Assembly (NCBI GenBank): GCA_000293845.2 | Contig: ALYF01000003.1 | Coordinates: 186,001 to 250,000, forward strand | DNA length: 64,000 nucleotides | DNA from: an alpha proteobacterium IMCC14465 | GTDB lineage: Bacteria > Pseudomonadota > Alphaproteobacteria > RS24 | Direction of reading: 5' to 3' | Shown here: piece by piece, positions 50,782-59,173 of the stretch | Layout of the letters: each line of letters begins with the position of its first letter | Position numbering within the stretch: position 1 is the stretch's first letter | Translations under genes and position numbers: made by a program | The notes under the pieces: model-generated | Database searches by the model: none | What the model was told of the DNA's origin: nothing | Seen by the model: only the letters and a program-made list of their open reading frames with translations

Positions 50782-52014
50782 ATGTCTGCACGATTGTTAA
50801 ATAAACGCATTTTACTCATTGTCGGGGGCGGTATCGCGGCCTACAAAACCCCAGAACTCGTTCGGCAATTGGTTAAAGAAGGCGCAGATGTTCAATGTTT
50901 GCTCAGCAAATCCGGCAGTGAATTTGTAACTGCGCTCACCCTAGCCTCAGTCAGCGGCAACAAGGTCTATCAAAATCTTTTTGACCTCACCGATGAAACC
51001 GAAATGGGACATATCCAACTCTCCCGTAATGCGGATTTGGTGCTTGTCGCACCGGCAACGGCAGATTTAATGGCGAAAATGGCGCAAGGTTTTGCCAATG
51101 ACCTTGCCAGCACCGCCTTACTTGCGACTGACAAACAAGTCATGATTGCGCCTGCGATGAATGTGCGTATGTGGCTGCATGACGCCACACAACGCAATCT
51201 CGAAACACTGAAAAATGACGGTATTCGCATCATCGACCCCAATGAAGGTGATATGGCATGCGGTGAAACGGGCCCGGGGCGGATGGCAGAACCGGTAGAA
51301 ATTATGGAAGGGGTTGCCGCCGCGCTGATGCCGCAAGGGTCGCTTAAAGGGTTGAAAGCACTTGTTACCGCAGGGCCGACACATGAACCGATTGACCCTG
51401 TCCGCTATATCGCCAATCGATCCTCCGGCAAGCAAGGCTATGCCATTGCCGAGGCATTGGCGGCTCTTGGAGCAGAAACTTTACTTGTCTCCGGCCCTGT
51501 TAATTTGCCGGACCCGGAAGGGGTGCGCGTTGTGCGGGTGGAAACCGGACGGGACATGGCGGCGGCTTGCGACGACGCTTTACCTAGCCATATCGCCGTG
51601 ATGACAGCCGCCGTGGCAGACTGGCGAACAACAAACACCGCAAAAGATAAAATCAAAAAACAGACCGATAACTCACCGCCTACGCTGGAGTTGACGCAAA
51701 ATCCTGATATTCTTGCAGATCTGACCCGTCACACGCATCGCCCCGATTTGATTGTCGGCTTTGCCGCCGAGACCGATAAAGTCATGAAGCATGCACGGGA
51801 AAAATTTGCCCGCAAGGGCTGTGACTGGCTTATGGCGAATAATGTGTCCCCTGAAAGCGGCGTGATGGGGGGTGATTTTAACACCATTCATTTTTTAACC
51901 CAAACATCCGAAGAAAGCTGGGAGATGCTCAGTAAGCATGATGTCGCCCATAGGCTGGCCGGTAAAATTGCGGAATATTTCTCTAAAACACATCCAGAAC
52001 AGGAAGTAGAATAA
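50782..52014 (+). CDS. coaBC: Phosphopantothenoylcysteine decarboxylase/ligase
   Basis: Bifunctional CoA enzyme of 410 residues. The flavin decarboxylase (CoaC) half covers 1-180, with [16 protein letters not shown] at the N-terminus and the flap cysteine in [14 protein letters not shown]. The ligase (CoaB) half follows, with [26 protein letters not shown] and a CTP-site lysine region KIKKQ. Start at 50782 chosen by AAAGGA 8 bp upstream. The stop overlaps dut by one base. Confidence 0.96.
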   Translation: MSARLLNKRILLIVGGGIAAYKTPELVRQLVKEGADVQCLLSKSGSEFVTALTLASVSGNKVYQNLFDLTDETEMGHIQLSRNADLVLVAPATADLMAKMAQGFANDLASTALLATDKQVMIAPAMNVRMWLHDATQRNLETLKNDGIRIIDPNEGDMACGETGPGRMAEPVEIMEGVAAALMPQGSLKGLKALVTAGPTHEPIDPVRYIANRSSGKQGYAIAEALAALGAETLLVSGPVNLPDPEGVRVVRVETGRDMAAACDDALPSHIAVMTAAVADWRTTNTAKDKIKKQTDNSPPTLELTQNPDILADLTRHTHRPDLIVGFAAETDKVMKHAREKFARKGCDWLMANNVSPESGVMGGDFNTIHFLTQTSEESWEMLSKHDVAHRLAGKIAEYFSKTHPEQEVE

Positions 52015-52493
52015 TGGCTAGAAATGTCAGCATTGAAATAAAACGATTGCCTCATAGTGAGGGTTTGCCCCTGCCATCATATGAAACGGAACAGGCCGCA
52101 GGTATGGATTTGCGTGCCGCACTAGCCGATAACGACCCTATGACAATCGTCCCTGGCGCAACCGCGATGGTGCCGACAGGATTGTCCATGGCATTACCGC
52201 AAGGCTTTGAGGCTCAAATCCGCCCACGCTCAGGTCTTGCCGCCAAATTTGGTGTGACCGTTCTCAATACCCCCGGCACAATCGATAGTGATTATCGCGG
52301 TGAAGTGAAAGTCATCCTCATCAATCATGGCACAGAAGACTTCACGATTAACCGTGGCGACCGTATCGCCCAGATGGTCATCGCGCCGGTGACACAAGGT
52401 ATTTTTCAAGAAACCGATGAACTACCGGATACAGATCGCGGCGAAGGCGGGTTTGGTTCCACGGGCGGCACATCCAATAGCGCGACGGGGTGA
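52014..52493 (+). CDS. dut: dUTP diphosphatase
   Basis: Trimeric dUTPase of 159 residues; keeps uracil out of DNA and makes dUMP. All five motifs are visible: [37 protein letters not shown], and the C-terminal GEGGFGSTG that closes the active site. The start overlaps coaBC and the end overlaps the next frame, so it is in the middle of an operon. Confidence 0.97.
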   Translation: MARNVSIEIKRLPHSEGLPLPSYETEQAAGMDLRAALADNDPMTIVPGATAMVPTGLSMALPQGFEAQIRPRSGLAAKFGVTVLNTPGTIDSDYRGEVKVILINHGTEDFTINRGDRIAQMVIAPVTQGIFQETDELPDTDRGEGGFGSTGGTSNSATG

Positions 52494-52495
52494 AC

Positions 52496-52951
52496 ATGCT
52501 GTTTCTAAGCCGAAAAACAGTCCTAGCATTAGAAACCGTTGTGGATGTCGCCCTCCATTCTCGTCCTGACCCCGTGCAGGCAAAAGACATCACCCACCGC
52601 CAGAATGTTCCGCAGCGTTACCTTGAACAGATTATGCAAACCCTCGTCAAAGCCGATATTCTGCGCGGGGTACGCGGGCCAAAAGGCGGCTATCGATTAG
52701 CACGAGAACGCCGCAAAATTTTCGCTGGCGAAGTCGTGCGCGTGATTGCCGAAATCGAACAAGCTGAAAACGAGGCATCGCAAAAACCTGCAGATAACCA
52801 ATTCGGTGCGGGTATAAGCTTTGAGAAATGCGTAGAACTAGAAAGCGAATTTTTAAAACATCTCGACAGTGTAAGCATTGACGATATTTGTCTGAGCCAT
52901 CAAAATAAAACCAGCTCTCGTTCAGACACATCTGTAGATTTCAACATTTAA
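52496..52951 (+). CDS. Rrf2-family transcriptional regulator (CymR-like)
   Basis: 151-residue winged-helix regulator. ATG 52496 is taken (GGGG ribosome-binding site); GTG 52490 overlaps the dut stop. The DNA-binding part is [12 protein letters not shown]...[10 protein letters not shown], with [14 protein letters not shown] as the wing. Only two cysteines are present (Cys in FEKCVELE and DICLSH), so it is not an IscR-type [2Fe-2S] sensor with three clustered ligands. It lies immediately before cysK, so it probably senses cysteine or O-acetylserine, as CymR does. Confidence 0.88.
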   Translation: MLFLSRKTVLALETVVDVALHSRPDPVQAKDITHRQNVPQRYLEQIMQTLVKADILRGVRGPKGGYRLARERRKIFAGEVVRVIAEIEQAENEASQKPADNQFGAGISFEKCVELESEFLKHLDSVSIDDICLSHQNKTSSRSDTSVDFNI

Positions 52952-52967
52952 CCGATCAGGTATATTC

Positions 52968-53918
52968 ATGACATTCGAAAATCGCGGCCGCATTTACAAC
53001 AACATTACTGAAACAATCGGCGCGACGCCTCTTGTGCGCCTCAATAGACTTCCCGAGCAATATGGCGTCTCGGCGGAGATACTTCTTAAGCTTGAGTTTT
53101 TCAATCCCATGTCCAGCGTGAAAGACCGTATTGGTGTGGCAATGATTGAAGATCTCGAGAAACGCGGCCTGTTAACTGAAAAATCTGTCCTCGTAGAGCC
53201 TACATCCGGCAATACGGGTATTGCGCTGGCCTTTGCCTGTGCCGCTAAAGGTTATCGGCTTATTTTGTGCATGCCTGAAAGCATGTCCATTGAGAGACGG
53301 AAAATGCTTCTCCTGCTTGGCGCAGAGCTTGAGCTTACACCCGCCGAACGTGGCATGAAGGGGGCAATTGCCAAAGCCGAGGAATTGATTACCAATCTCG
53401 ACAATGCGGTGATGCCCCAGCAATTTGACAATCCTGCAAATCCTGAAATCCACCGTAACACCACAGCACAGGAAATTCTGGCTGATACAGATGGTAAGCT
53501 AGACGCAATTATTTCAGGTGTCGGTACGGCTGGTACGCTAACGGGCATTGGCAGTATTTTAAAACAACATAACCCCAATATTAAAATCTTCGCGGTGGAA
53601 CCAGAGGACAGTCCCGTTCTTTCCGGCGGTGACCCAGGGCCACATAAAATCCAAGGTATTGGCGCAGGGTTTAAGCCCGGCAATCTTGATGAAGGGCTGA
53701 TAGACGGTGTTATCACTATTGGCAACGAAACCGCTTTTGAAACTGCGCGACGTCTGGCAAGAACCGAGGGTATCCCGGGTGGCATATCTTCCGGCGCGGC
53801 AACAGCGGCGGCACTCGAAATTGCCGCCATGTCCGATATGGCTGGTAAACGCATTGTTACGATTATCCCAAGTTTCGCCGAACGCTATCTCTCAACAGCC
53901 TTATTCGAAGGCCTTTAA
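52968..53918 (+). CDS. cysK: Cysteine synthase A
   Basis: O-acetylserine (thiol) lyase, 316 residues, PLP-dependent fold II. The PLP lysine is in [21 protein letters not shown] holds the amide loop, and VGTAGTLTG binds the cofactor phosphate. C-terminal [16 protein letters not shown] matches CysK. It starts 16 bp after the Rrf2 gene and its stop overlaps moeB by one base. Confidence 0.95.
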   Translation: MTFENRGRIYNNITETIGATPLVRLNRLPEQYGVSAEILLKLEFFNPMSSVKDRIGVAMIEDLEKRGLLTEKSVLVEPTSGNTGIALAFACAAKGYRLILCMPESMSIERRKMLLLLGAELELTPAERGMKGAIAKAEELITNLDNAVMPQQFDNPANPEIHRNTTAQEILADTDGKLDAIISGVGTAGTLTGIGSILKQHNPNIKIFAVEPEDSPVLSGGDPGPHKIQGIGAGFKPGNLDEGLIDGVITIGNETAFETARRLARTEGIPGGISSGAATAAALEIAAMSDMAGKRIVTIIPSFAERYLSTALFEGL

Positions 53919-54721
53919 TGCCTGACAATGAAGCGCTGACGGAACGTTATGCCCGTCATCTCGTCCTGAAGGAAATTGGGGGGGCGGGGCAGCAAAAACT
54001 CGCGGCGGCGCGCGTGCTGGTTATCGGCGCGGGCGGGTTGGGCGCATCTCTTCTGGCTTATCTCGCGGCGGCGGGCGTCGGTCATATCAGCATTATAGAT
54101 GATGATGTGGTGTCTCTTTCCAATCTTCAACGCCAAGTGCTGTTTACGGAAGATGATATTGGTCTCCCCAAAGCTGCTTGCGCCGCAAGGTTTCTGACAA
54201 AGCTAAATCCAGACTGCACAATCACGCCGATAGAAGCTCGGCTGACAGCCAATAACGCACAAGACCTCATAGAGGCGCATGATATCGTCGCGGATGGATG
54301 CGATAATTTTGCGACGCGCTTTCTGGTCAATGATGCGTGTTTTTTCACACGCAAGCCGCTCGTATCTGCCGCTGTGGGTCGATTTGACGGGCAATTGGCA
54401 ACTTTCAAGGCCTATGAAAATGATGAGAAGGGCACGCCCTTTCCTTGTTATCGTTCGCTTGTCCCAGAAAATATGGCATCGGTAAATGATATGGATTGCG
54501 CAGCTACGGGCATTATCGGCGCCTTGACGGGCATTCTGGGCAGTCTACAGGCTTTGGAAGTTATTAAAGAAATCACCGGTGCCGGAGACAGTCTGGCAGG
54601 GCGGCTGATGATTTATAATGGGCTTGCAGCAACCGCACGTGTCATTCGCCTGCCATGGGACCCGACGAATCCGCTGAATGGTGACACGCCAACTATTAAA
54701 GACCTGTCAATCCACGCTTAA
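53918..54721 (+). CDS. moeB: MoeB/HesA-type adenylyltransferase, zinc ligands missing
   Basis: ThiF/E1-like enzyme of 267 residues that activates sulfur-carrier C-termini for molybdopterin or thiamine synthesis. The nucleotide-binding motif is VIGAGGLGASL, arginine SNLQRQVLF and the aspartate ADGCDNF are intact. The usual zinc site CxxC appears as CYRS (C177, S180), and the second CxxC near the C-terminus is absent; the protein ends in a different tail (PTIKDLSIHA). Either zinc is dispensable, or this is a divergent homologue with another partner. Sulfur context (cysK) fits. Confidence 0.85.
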   Translation: MPDNEALTERYARHLVLKEIGGAGQQKLAAARVLVIGAGGLGASLLAYLAAAGVGHISIIDDDVVSLSNLQRQVLFTEDDIGLPKAACAARFLTKLNPDCTITPIEARLTANNAQDLIEAHDIVADGCDNFATRFLVNDACFFTRKPLVSAAVGRFDGQLATFKAYENDEKGTPFPCYRSLVPENMASVNDMDCAATGIIGALTGILGSLQALEVIKEITGAGDSLAGRLMIYNGLAATARVIRLPWDPTNPLNGDTPTIKDLSIHA

Positions 54722-54735
54722 TGGTCCTTTATGAC

Positions 54736-54831
54736 GTTGTTAAAACGTCGCTCATGCTCTTTTCTGAAATGTCGCTCATACTCTTCTTTGAAACGTCGCT
54801 AGTGCTCTTCTTTGAAAAGTCGCTAATGCTC
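54736..54831 (-). repeat. 24-bp tandem repeat (4 units) spanning a stop codon
   Basis: Four 24-bp units. The first holds the final codons and TAG stop of the 2-hydroxyacid dehydrogenase. In that frame the units encode 8 residues each, about EH(E)RRFKE; units 1 and 2 have TAG where 3 and 4 have GAG. Apart from those two TAG codons the frame stays open until TAA at 54718-54720. Confidence 0.85.
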
Positions 54832-55821
54832 CAGGGCAACAGTCGGCAAAACGCGGTCCGGCGGGCGGTGACCATCTAGGAATGTTCGGATATTAATCAG
54901 CACCTTCTCGCCCATGCCAAGTCGACCCTCAATGGTTGCCGAACTCATATGCGGCAGCAGAATGACATTTTGAAAATCCAGCAGGCGCGGATTAACCGCC
55001 GGCTCACGTTCAAAAACATCAAGCGCTGCACCACCAAGGCGGTTTTCTTCAAGCGCATCTGCCAAGGCGTCTTCATCCAGCACCTGCCCGCGCGAGGCAT
55101 TAATCAGATAAGCGCCCTGCTTCAAGAGCTTCATTCGGCGCGGCCCGATAAGATGATAAGTTGCCGGCGTGCTGGGACAATTAGCCGATACAAAATCAAC
55201 ATGCCCAAGCAAGCGGTCCAAGCTGTCCCAATAGGTGGCAGAAAGCTCTTGCTCAATTTCATCATGCACGCGATTGCGATTATGATAATGAATTTCAAGG
55301 CCAAAGGAGAGGGCGCGCTTGGCAACAGCCTGCCCAATACGCCCCATGCCCACAATGCCCAACTTCTTCCCACCAAGCCGACGTCCCAACATCCAGTTGG
55401 GTGACCAGCCGGTAAAACGACCCGGCTCACGCATGATACGATCGCCTTCCACCATGCGGCGTGGCAATGCCAATATCAGCGCCATGACCATATCCGCCGT
55501 GTCTTCTGTCAGCACGCTCGGTGTGTTCGTCACCGTAATGTTCCGCGCATAGGCGGCGTCTACATTTATGTTATCAACGCCATTGCCGAAATTCGCAATG
55601 AGCTTCAACTGGTCGCCAGCATTCTCAATCAATTCCGCGTCAATGCTGTCCGTGACTGTGGAGACCAGCACATCGGCGCGCGCCATGGCCGAGGCAATTT
55701 CTTCTCTCCCGAGATGGCGATCATCACTACTGAATTCCACGTCAAACAGTTCCGCCATTCTTGCTTCAATGGCAGCGGGTAATTTTCGTAAGACGATTAC
55801 TTTGGCAGATTTTTCGGTCAT
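54823..55821 (-). CDS. D-isomer-specific 2-hydroxyacid dehydrogenase
   Basis: NAD(P)-dependent reductase family of glyoxylate/hydroxypyruvate or D-lactate type, 332 residues. The cofactor fold is GIVGMGRIGQAVAKRA, catalytic Arg in NASRGQVLDED, and the Glu-His pair region LDVFEREP with LPHMSSATIEGR. FANFGNGVDNI is typical. The stop lies in the first unit of a 24-bp repeat; reading through would add a ~36-residue charged tail. GhrB/GyaR type is most likely; the substrate is not determined. Confidence 0.9.
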   Translation of the reverse strand: MTEKSAKVIVLRKLPAAIEARMAELFDVEFSSDDRHLGREEIASAMARADVLVSTVTDSIDAELIENAGDQLKLIANFGNGVDNINVDAAYARNITVTNTPSVLTEDTADMVMALILALPRRMVEGDRIMREPGRFTGWSPNWMLGRRLGGKKLGIVGMGRIGQAVAKRALSFGLEIHYHNRNRVHDEIEQELSATYWDSLDRLLGHVDFVSANCPSTPATYHLIGPRRMKLLKQGAYLINASRGQVLDEDALADALEENRLGGAALDVFEREPAVNPRLLDFQNVILLPHMSSATIEGRLGMGEKVLINIRTFLDGHRPPDRVLPTVALEH

Positions 55822-55983
55822 ATCTTGTTAAGGTGTAGCAAATGCCGCTGTCCGACAAAACTTTTTTTAACATTAATTCTATCGAGATAAGCACTTTCAG
55901 ATTAAATAAGAGACATTGTTAGGTCTCACCTTAGCTTTATATGAAACCTAGCGGGGCTTTTACTTGTTCAATGAGGCATGGTC

Positions 55984-56526
55984 ATGATTTCAGTATTTTT
56001 CAAGCCGCAAATAGCTTTGTTTAAAGCTGGTTTAATCGGGCTGGTCCTCACCTCAGTTTTGAGCACCATAAGCTATGCCGAGACACAAAAACGCGGCGAT
56101 AGCGGCCTGCCACTGCCAAGATTTGTGAGCATTAAAGGCAATCCAGTGAATCTGAGGCAAGGGCCCGGCACGCAATATCCCGCCTTATTGACCTTTCGGC
56201 GCATTGGTTGGCCCGTTGAAATTCTGGATGAAAACAGCAATTGGCGCAAAATCAGAGATTATGACGGCGACACAGGATGGATACAGGCCAACCTCCTACG
56301 CGGCAAACGCAGTGTTGTACTGTATCAAAACCCAACAGCTTATAAACTTCGCAAAAGACCCGACGATAAGGCTGTCATCACCGCCTATCTTCAGCCTGGG
56401 ATAATAGCCGAGCTTGAAGAATGCCGAGGTGAATGGTGCGATATCCGCGTTGATGAATATCGTGGCTGGATACCGCGCCCATCTTTATGGGGTGTCTACC
56501 CGCACGAATTTCCGGATAAAGATTAA
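55984..56526 (+). CDS. Secreted SH3-domain protein
   Basis: About 180 residues from ATG 55984 (GAGG at 7 bp). A cleavable signal peptide ends near STISYAETQ. The mature protein has two bacterial SH3 repeats: VNLRQGPGTQYPALLTF...WPVEILDENSNWRKIRD and YKLRKRPDDKAVITAYLQPG...WCDIRVDEYRGWIP. Likely periplasmic, binding peptidoglycan or protein. The stop overlaps the DUF3501 stop by 4 bp. The SH3-like family is common near rubrerythrin clusters only by chance as far as I can tell. Confidence 0.85.
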   Translation: MISVFFKPQIALFKAGLIGLVLTSVLSTISYAETQKRGDSGLPLPRFVSIKGNPVNLRQGPGTQYPALLTFRRIGWPVEILDENSNWRKIRDYDGDTGWIQANLLRGKRSVVLYQNPTAYKLRKRPDDKAVITAYLQPGIIAELEECRGEWCDIRVDEYRGWIPRPSLWGVYPHEFPDKD

Positions 56527-57116
56527 GCAAAATCTCCGGCCAGAGACGCACGCGTTTCATCAGACAAAATCGTCATATGCGCGTAATTCTCGTGACCAAT
56601 GCCTAAAATTGCCTGATTATTCGTGTCTCTGAAAGCTGCGATTTGCTCCTGTGTAAACGGAAAGTGCAAAAAGTGAACAGATGATGTTTTTCCATCAGAG
56701 GCTGTGCGCTCGACTTCTTGCTCAGGAACAGCAAAAACCTTTTCACCGGCGACTTCAATATAGGCCGTCAATTCAACATCCGTTAGGCGGCGCAAAATAG
56801 ATCCACGGCGCTGCGGGTCATCTATTTCAAACATCAATGTCGCGGTTAATTCAGACCCATTAGGTATCATCGGATTATAGGCAGTCAGCTCATCTTCAAG
56901 CTGTTCATCACCACCTTTTTCGATGTAAAGCATCTCTTGAATTTGTGCCAGCATGGTCGCGTAATTCTCAAAATAGAAGGTTGCAACTGGTCCAATTTCA
57001 ATACGACGGGGCTTTTTAAGCGCAAGCACAGCTTGGCGTCTTTCCTTACGTTCCGCAACGTAAGTTGGCATTGGTAAAATATCTTCAGGGGTAATCGCTC
57101 TATTTGTTTCAGGCAT
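56523..57116 (-). CDS. DUF3501 family protein
   Basis: 197-residue protein from ATG 57116 (GGAGAG ribosome-binding site). No signal peptide. ITPEDILPMPTYVAERKERR opens it, followed by RIEIGPVATFYFENYATMLAQIQEMLYIEKGG, a family hallmark, and HFPFTQEQIAAFRDTNNQAILGIGHENYAHM. DUF3501 proteins are habitually found with a rubrerythrin and a CCG-type Fe-S protein, as here, and the three probably form one redox module. Mechanism unknown. Confidence 0.85.
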   Translation of the reverse strand: MPETNRAITPEDILPMPTYVAERKERRQAVLALKKPRRIEIGPVATFYFENYATMLAQIQEMLYIEKGGDEQLEDELTAYNPMIPNGSELTATLMFEIDDPQRRGSILRRLTDVELTAYIEVAGEKVFAVPEQEVERTASDGKTSSVHFLHFPFTQEQIAAFRDTNNQAILGIGHENYAHMTILSDETRASLAGDFA

Positions 57117-57130
57117 AACACTCTCCATTT

Positions 57131-58483
57131 TTATATTAATCCATAGGCGCGCGCAAAAACTTCTACGGGGTGCGCGGCTTCAGGCAGTTTTGCAGATGAG
57201 TCAAGATATTCGACTCCTTGAACAATATGTTTTGCCGCCAGCGGGCAATCCGAAACAATTGTTTTAGCTTCAGATTTGGCAACATTGCGGGCGACTGGTT
57301 TCCCGACTTTAACGGCAAGTTCATGGGTATCTTTCATCACACCAAACGTCCCACCATGACCGGAACAACGTTCTATGACACCGATATCGGCATCGGGAAT
57401 AAGGCGTAATAAATCAGCAGATTTCGGTCCCATATTCTGAGCACGCGCATGACAGGCCAAATGCACCTGAATCCCGCCTTCAATTGTTTGAAGGCCAACT
57501 GGAAGCCCGTTTTTATCCGCAATCTGAACAATATATTCACTAATATCGCGCGTGGCGGTACTCAGAGCTTTGACATCTTCATTGTCAGGGACAATCAAAG
57601 GCCATTCAAATTTGAACATCAGACCGCAACTTGCCGTCAGAGTCAGAATATCATAGCCCTCATCAATATAAGGGCGCAGGGCGGCAGAAACACTGGCGGC
57701 GTTTTGCGCGACCTTCTCAAGATTACCCTGCTCCAGATAAGGCATACCGCAACAGCCTGGATAATCTGTTTTGACAGAAACGCCGAGATGTGTCAGCACT
57801 TTAAGCGCCGCCTCACCCACGCCAGGATTGTTATAATTAACAGAACATGTCGCATAGATGAGCGCTTTTTTATCTTTAGCTGTGCCATTCTGATTAGGCG
57901 CCAACTCGCCATTCTTGGCAGATTTTTCAGCGCGCTTCATGAAGGTCTCACCGGTAAATTTCGGCAGCTCGACATTTTTATCAATACCCAAAGTTGCCGA
58001 CATGGCCGGACGGGTCAGAACATTGCCCTTGGCAGAACCCCAATTTGCAAGACCGGAGACTTTTTCAGCAAGTGTGCCGTTTCTATCCATCTGTGCAAGT
58101 TGGTTTTGCGTGAAGGGTACTTTTCCTTTTTCCTTCAACTCAACGGCGCGATAACGCAGCATAAGATGAGGGAAATCTAAGTTAAATTCATGCGGCGGGA
58201 CATAAGGGCATTTCGTCATAAAGCACATATCGCACATGGTACAGCCGTCAATGACGGGCTTAAAATCATCGCTTGAAACAGTATCAAGCTCGCCGGATTC
58301 AGACTCATCAATTAAGTCAAACAGGCGCGGAAAACTGTCGCATAGGTTGAAACATCTTCTGCAGCCATGGCAGACATCAAACTGACGGCGCGCTTCTTCA
58401 TCTAGCGCGGCACGGTCATAAAATTCGTCGCTATGCCAATCTAATGGATGACGGATTGGCGCTTCGGTACTGCCCTCTTTCAT
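57131..58483 (-). CDS. CCG-domain Fe-S oxidoreductase (GlpC/heterodisulfide reductase-like)
   Basis: 450 residues. Two ferredoxin-like clusters: C38, C41, C44, C48 and C81, C84, C87, C92. Two CCG domains follow: CCGMPYLEQGN and CSGHGGTFG with HLACHARAQN. This is the subunit type of glycerol-3-phosphate and glycolate dehydrogenases and heterodisulfide reductase, but no flavoprotein partner is adjacent. Its partner DUF3501 starts 15 bp downstream; rubrerythrin is upstream with a strong hairpin between. Electron donation to rubrerythrin is a reasonable guess. Confidence 0.88.
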   Translation of the reverse strand: MKEGSTEAPIRHPLDWHSDEFYDRAALDEEARRQFDVCHGCRRCFNLCDSFPRLFDLIDESESGELDTVSSDDFKPVIDGCTMCDMCFMTKCPYVPPHEFNLDFPHLMLRYRAVELKEKGKVPFTQNQLAQMDRNGTLAEKVSGLANWGSAKGNVLTRPAMSATLGIDKNVELPKFTGETFMKRAEKSAKNGELAPNQNGTAKDKKALIYATCSVNYNNPGVGEAALKVLTHLGVSVKTDYPGCCGMPYLEQGNLEKVAQNAASVSAALRPYIDEGYDILTLTASCGLMFKFEWPLIVPDNEDVKALSTATRDISEYIVQIADKNGLPVGLQTIEGGIQVHLACHARAQNMGPKSADLLRLIPDADIGVIERCSGHGGTFGVMKDTHELAVKVGKPVARNVAKSEAKTIVSDCPLAAKHIVQGVEYLDSSAKLPEAAHPVEVFARAYGLI

Positions 58484-58548
58484 AGGATGTTCCTTCTTGT
58501 TGGAGAGAAAAGAGACTTTAAAAAACTTTAAAAACTTAAGAAACCTTA

Positions 58549-58577
58549 GAGACTATGGCGACATGCGCCATAGTCTC
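58549..58577. terminator. 12-bp perfect hairpin between rbr and the Fe-S gene
   Basis: GAGACTATGGCG-N5-CGCCATAGTCTC. On the minus strand it lies 39 bp beyond the rubrerythrin stop, followed by a loose T-rich stretch (AAGTTTTTAAAGTTTTTT further on). A smaller TGTCTC-GTT-GAGACA (58591-58605) is next to it. It may end part of the rbr transcript, or stabilise its 3' end, making rubrerythrin more abundant than the downstream genes. Confidence 0.6.
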
Positions 58578-58616
58578 CTGGAGTCTCATATGTCTCGTTG
58601 AGACACAGAGTGGAAA

Positions 58617-59033
58617 TTAATCCATTGAGTCGAGTGCTTTCTGGAAACGACCAGCGTGAGACTTCTCAGCTTTGGCAAGCGTTTCAAACCAGTCAGCAAT
58701 TTCATCAAACCCTTCTTCACGGGCTGTCCGTGCCATGCCGGGATACATGTCTGTATATTCATGTGTTTCACCGACAATAGAAGCCTTCAGATTGTCTGAT
58801 GTTGACCCCATTGGCTCGCCAGTTGCCGGATCACCAACTTCTTCAAGAAATTCGAGGTGACCATGCGCGTGACCTGTTTCGCCTTCAGCAGTTGAGCGAA
58901 ATACAGTTGCAACATCATTATATCCTTCAACATCGGCTTTTTGCGCGAAGTAAAGGTAGCGACGGTTTGCTTGGCTTTCACCAGCAAATGCGTCTTTCAG
59001 ATTTTCTAGAGTTTTTGAGTCTGCGAGTGACAT
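58617..59033 (-). CDS. Rubrerythrin-type diiron protein
   Basis: 138 residues, the ferritin-like four-helix domain only; there is no C-terminal rubredoxin. The iron ligands fit ENLKDAFAGESQANRRY and STAEGETGHAHGHLEFL, then NLKASIVGETHEYTDMYPGMARTA and LAKAEKSHAGRF. Peroxidase function is expected, with electrons from outside. ATG 59033 is preferred (GGAGGAAG 8 bp upstream). It lies downstream of irr with a perfect Irr box and near-consensus promoter in the 133-bp spacer. Co-located with the Fe-S and DUF3501 genes. Confidence 0.92.
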   Translation of the reverse strand: MSLADSKTLENLKDAFAGESQANRRYLYFAQKADVEGYNDVATVFRSTAEGETGHAHGHLEFLEEVGDPATGEPMGSTSDNLKASIVGETHEYTDMYPGMARTAREEGFDEIADWFETLAKAEKSHAGRFQKALDSMD

Positions 59034-59113
59034 TATCATCTTCCTCCAACAATAGTTTTCGGCCCATCCGAAAAGCTAGGAATTAAGAGAAAAGGGTTTT
59101 CCCTGTCTCTTAG

Positions 59114-59130
59114 AAGACTATATAAGTCTT
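59114..59130. promoter_or_regulatory. Inverted repeat over the rubrerythrin -10
   Basis: AAGACT-ATATA-AGTCTT, 6-bp perfect arms centred on the -10 element. A second regulator could bind here, and occupancy would block the promoter. Chance is possible. Confidence 0.35.
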
Positions 59131-59146
59131 ACAGATGAGATGTCAA
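59119..59146 (-). promoter_or_regulatory. Rubrerythrin promoter
   Basis: Minus strand: TTGACA (59146-59141), 16 bp, TATATA (59124-59119). The -35 is the exact consensus. Expected start near 59112, about 80 bp before the rbr ATG. The Irr box ends 2 bp upstream of the -35. Confidence 0.7.
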
Positions 59147-59148
59147 TA

Positions 59149-59167
59149 GTTTAGAACAATTCTAAAC
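59149..59167. promoter_or_regulatory. Irr box (iron control element) for rubrerythrin
   Basis: GTTTAGAA-CAA-TTCTAAAC, a perfect match to the published core TTTAGAA-N3-TTCTAAA. It lies about 45 bp before the predicted start and directly upstream of the -35, a position where Irr can act as an activator rather than a blocker. It is 7 bp from the irr stop codon. Activation versus repression is inference from position. Confidence 0.85.
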
Positions 59168-59173
59168 AATAAA

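Noticed and set aside
53252-53854. 200-codon minus-strand frame
   Set aside because: Inside cysK on the other strand, no motif or start signal; shadow of a well-supported gene.
54736-54831. CRISPR-like direct repeats
   Set aside because: Units touch each other without spacers and sit in an extended coding frame; they are tandem repeats.
57449-58180. 243-codon plus-strand frame
   Set aside because: Antisense to the CCG Fe-S gene, whose cysteine motifs are unmistakable.
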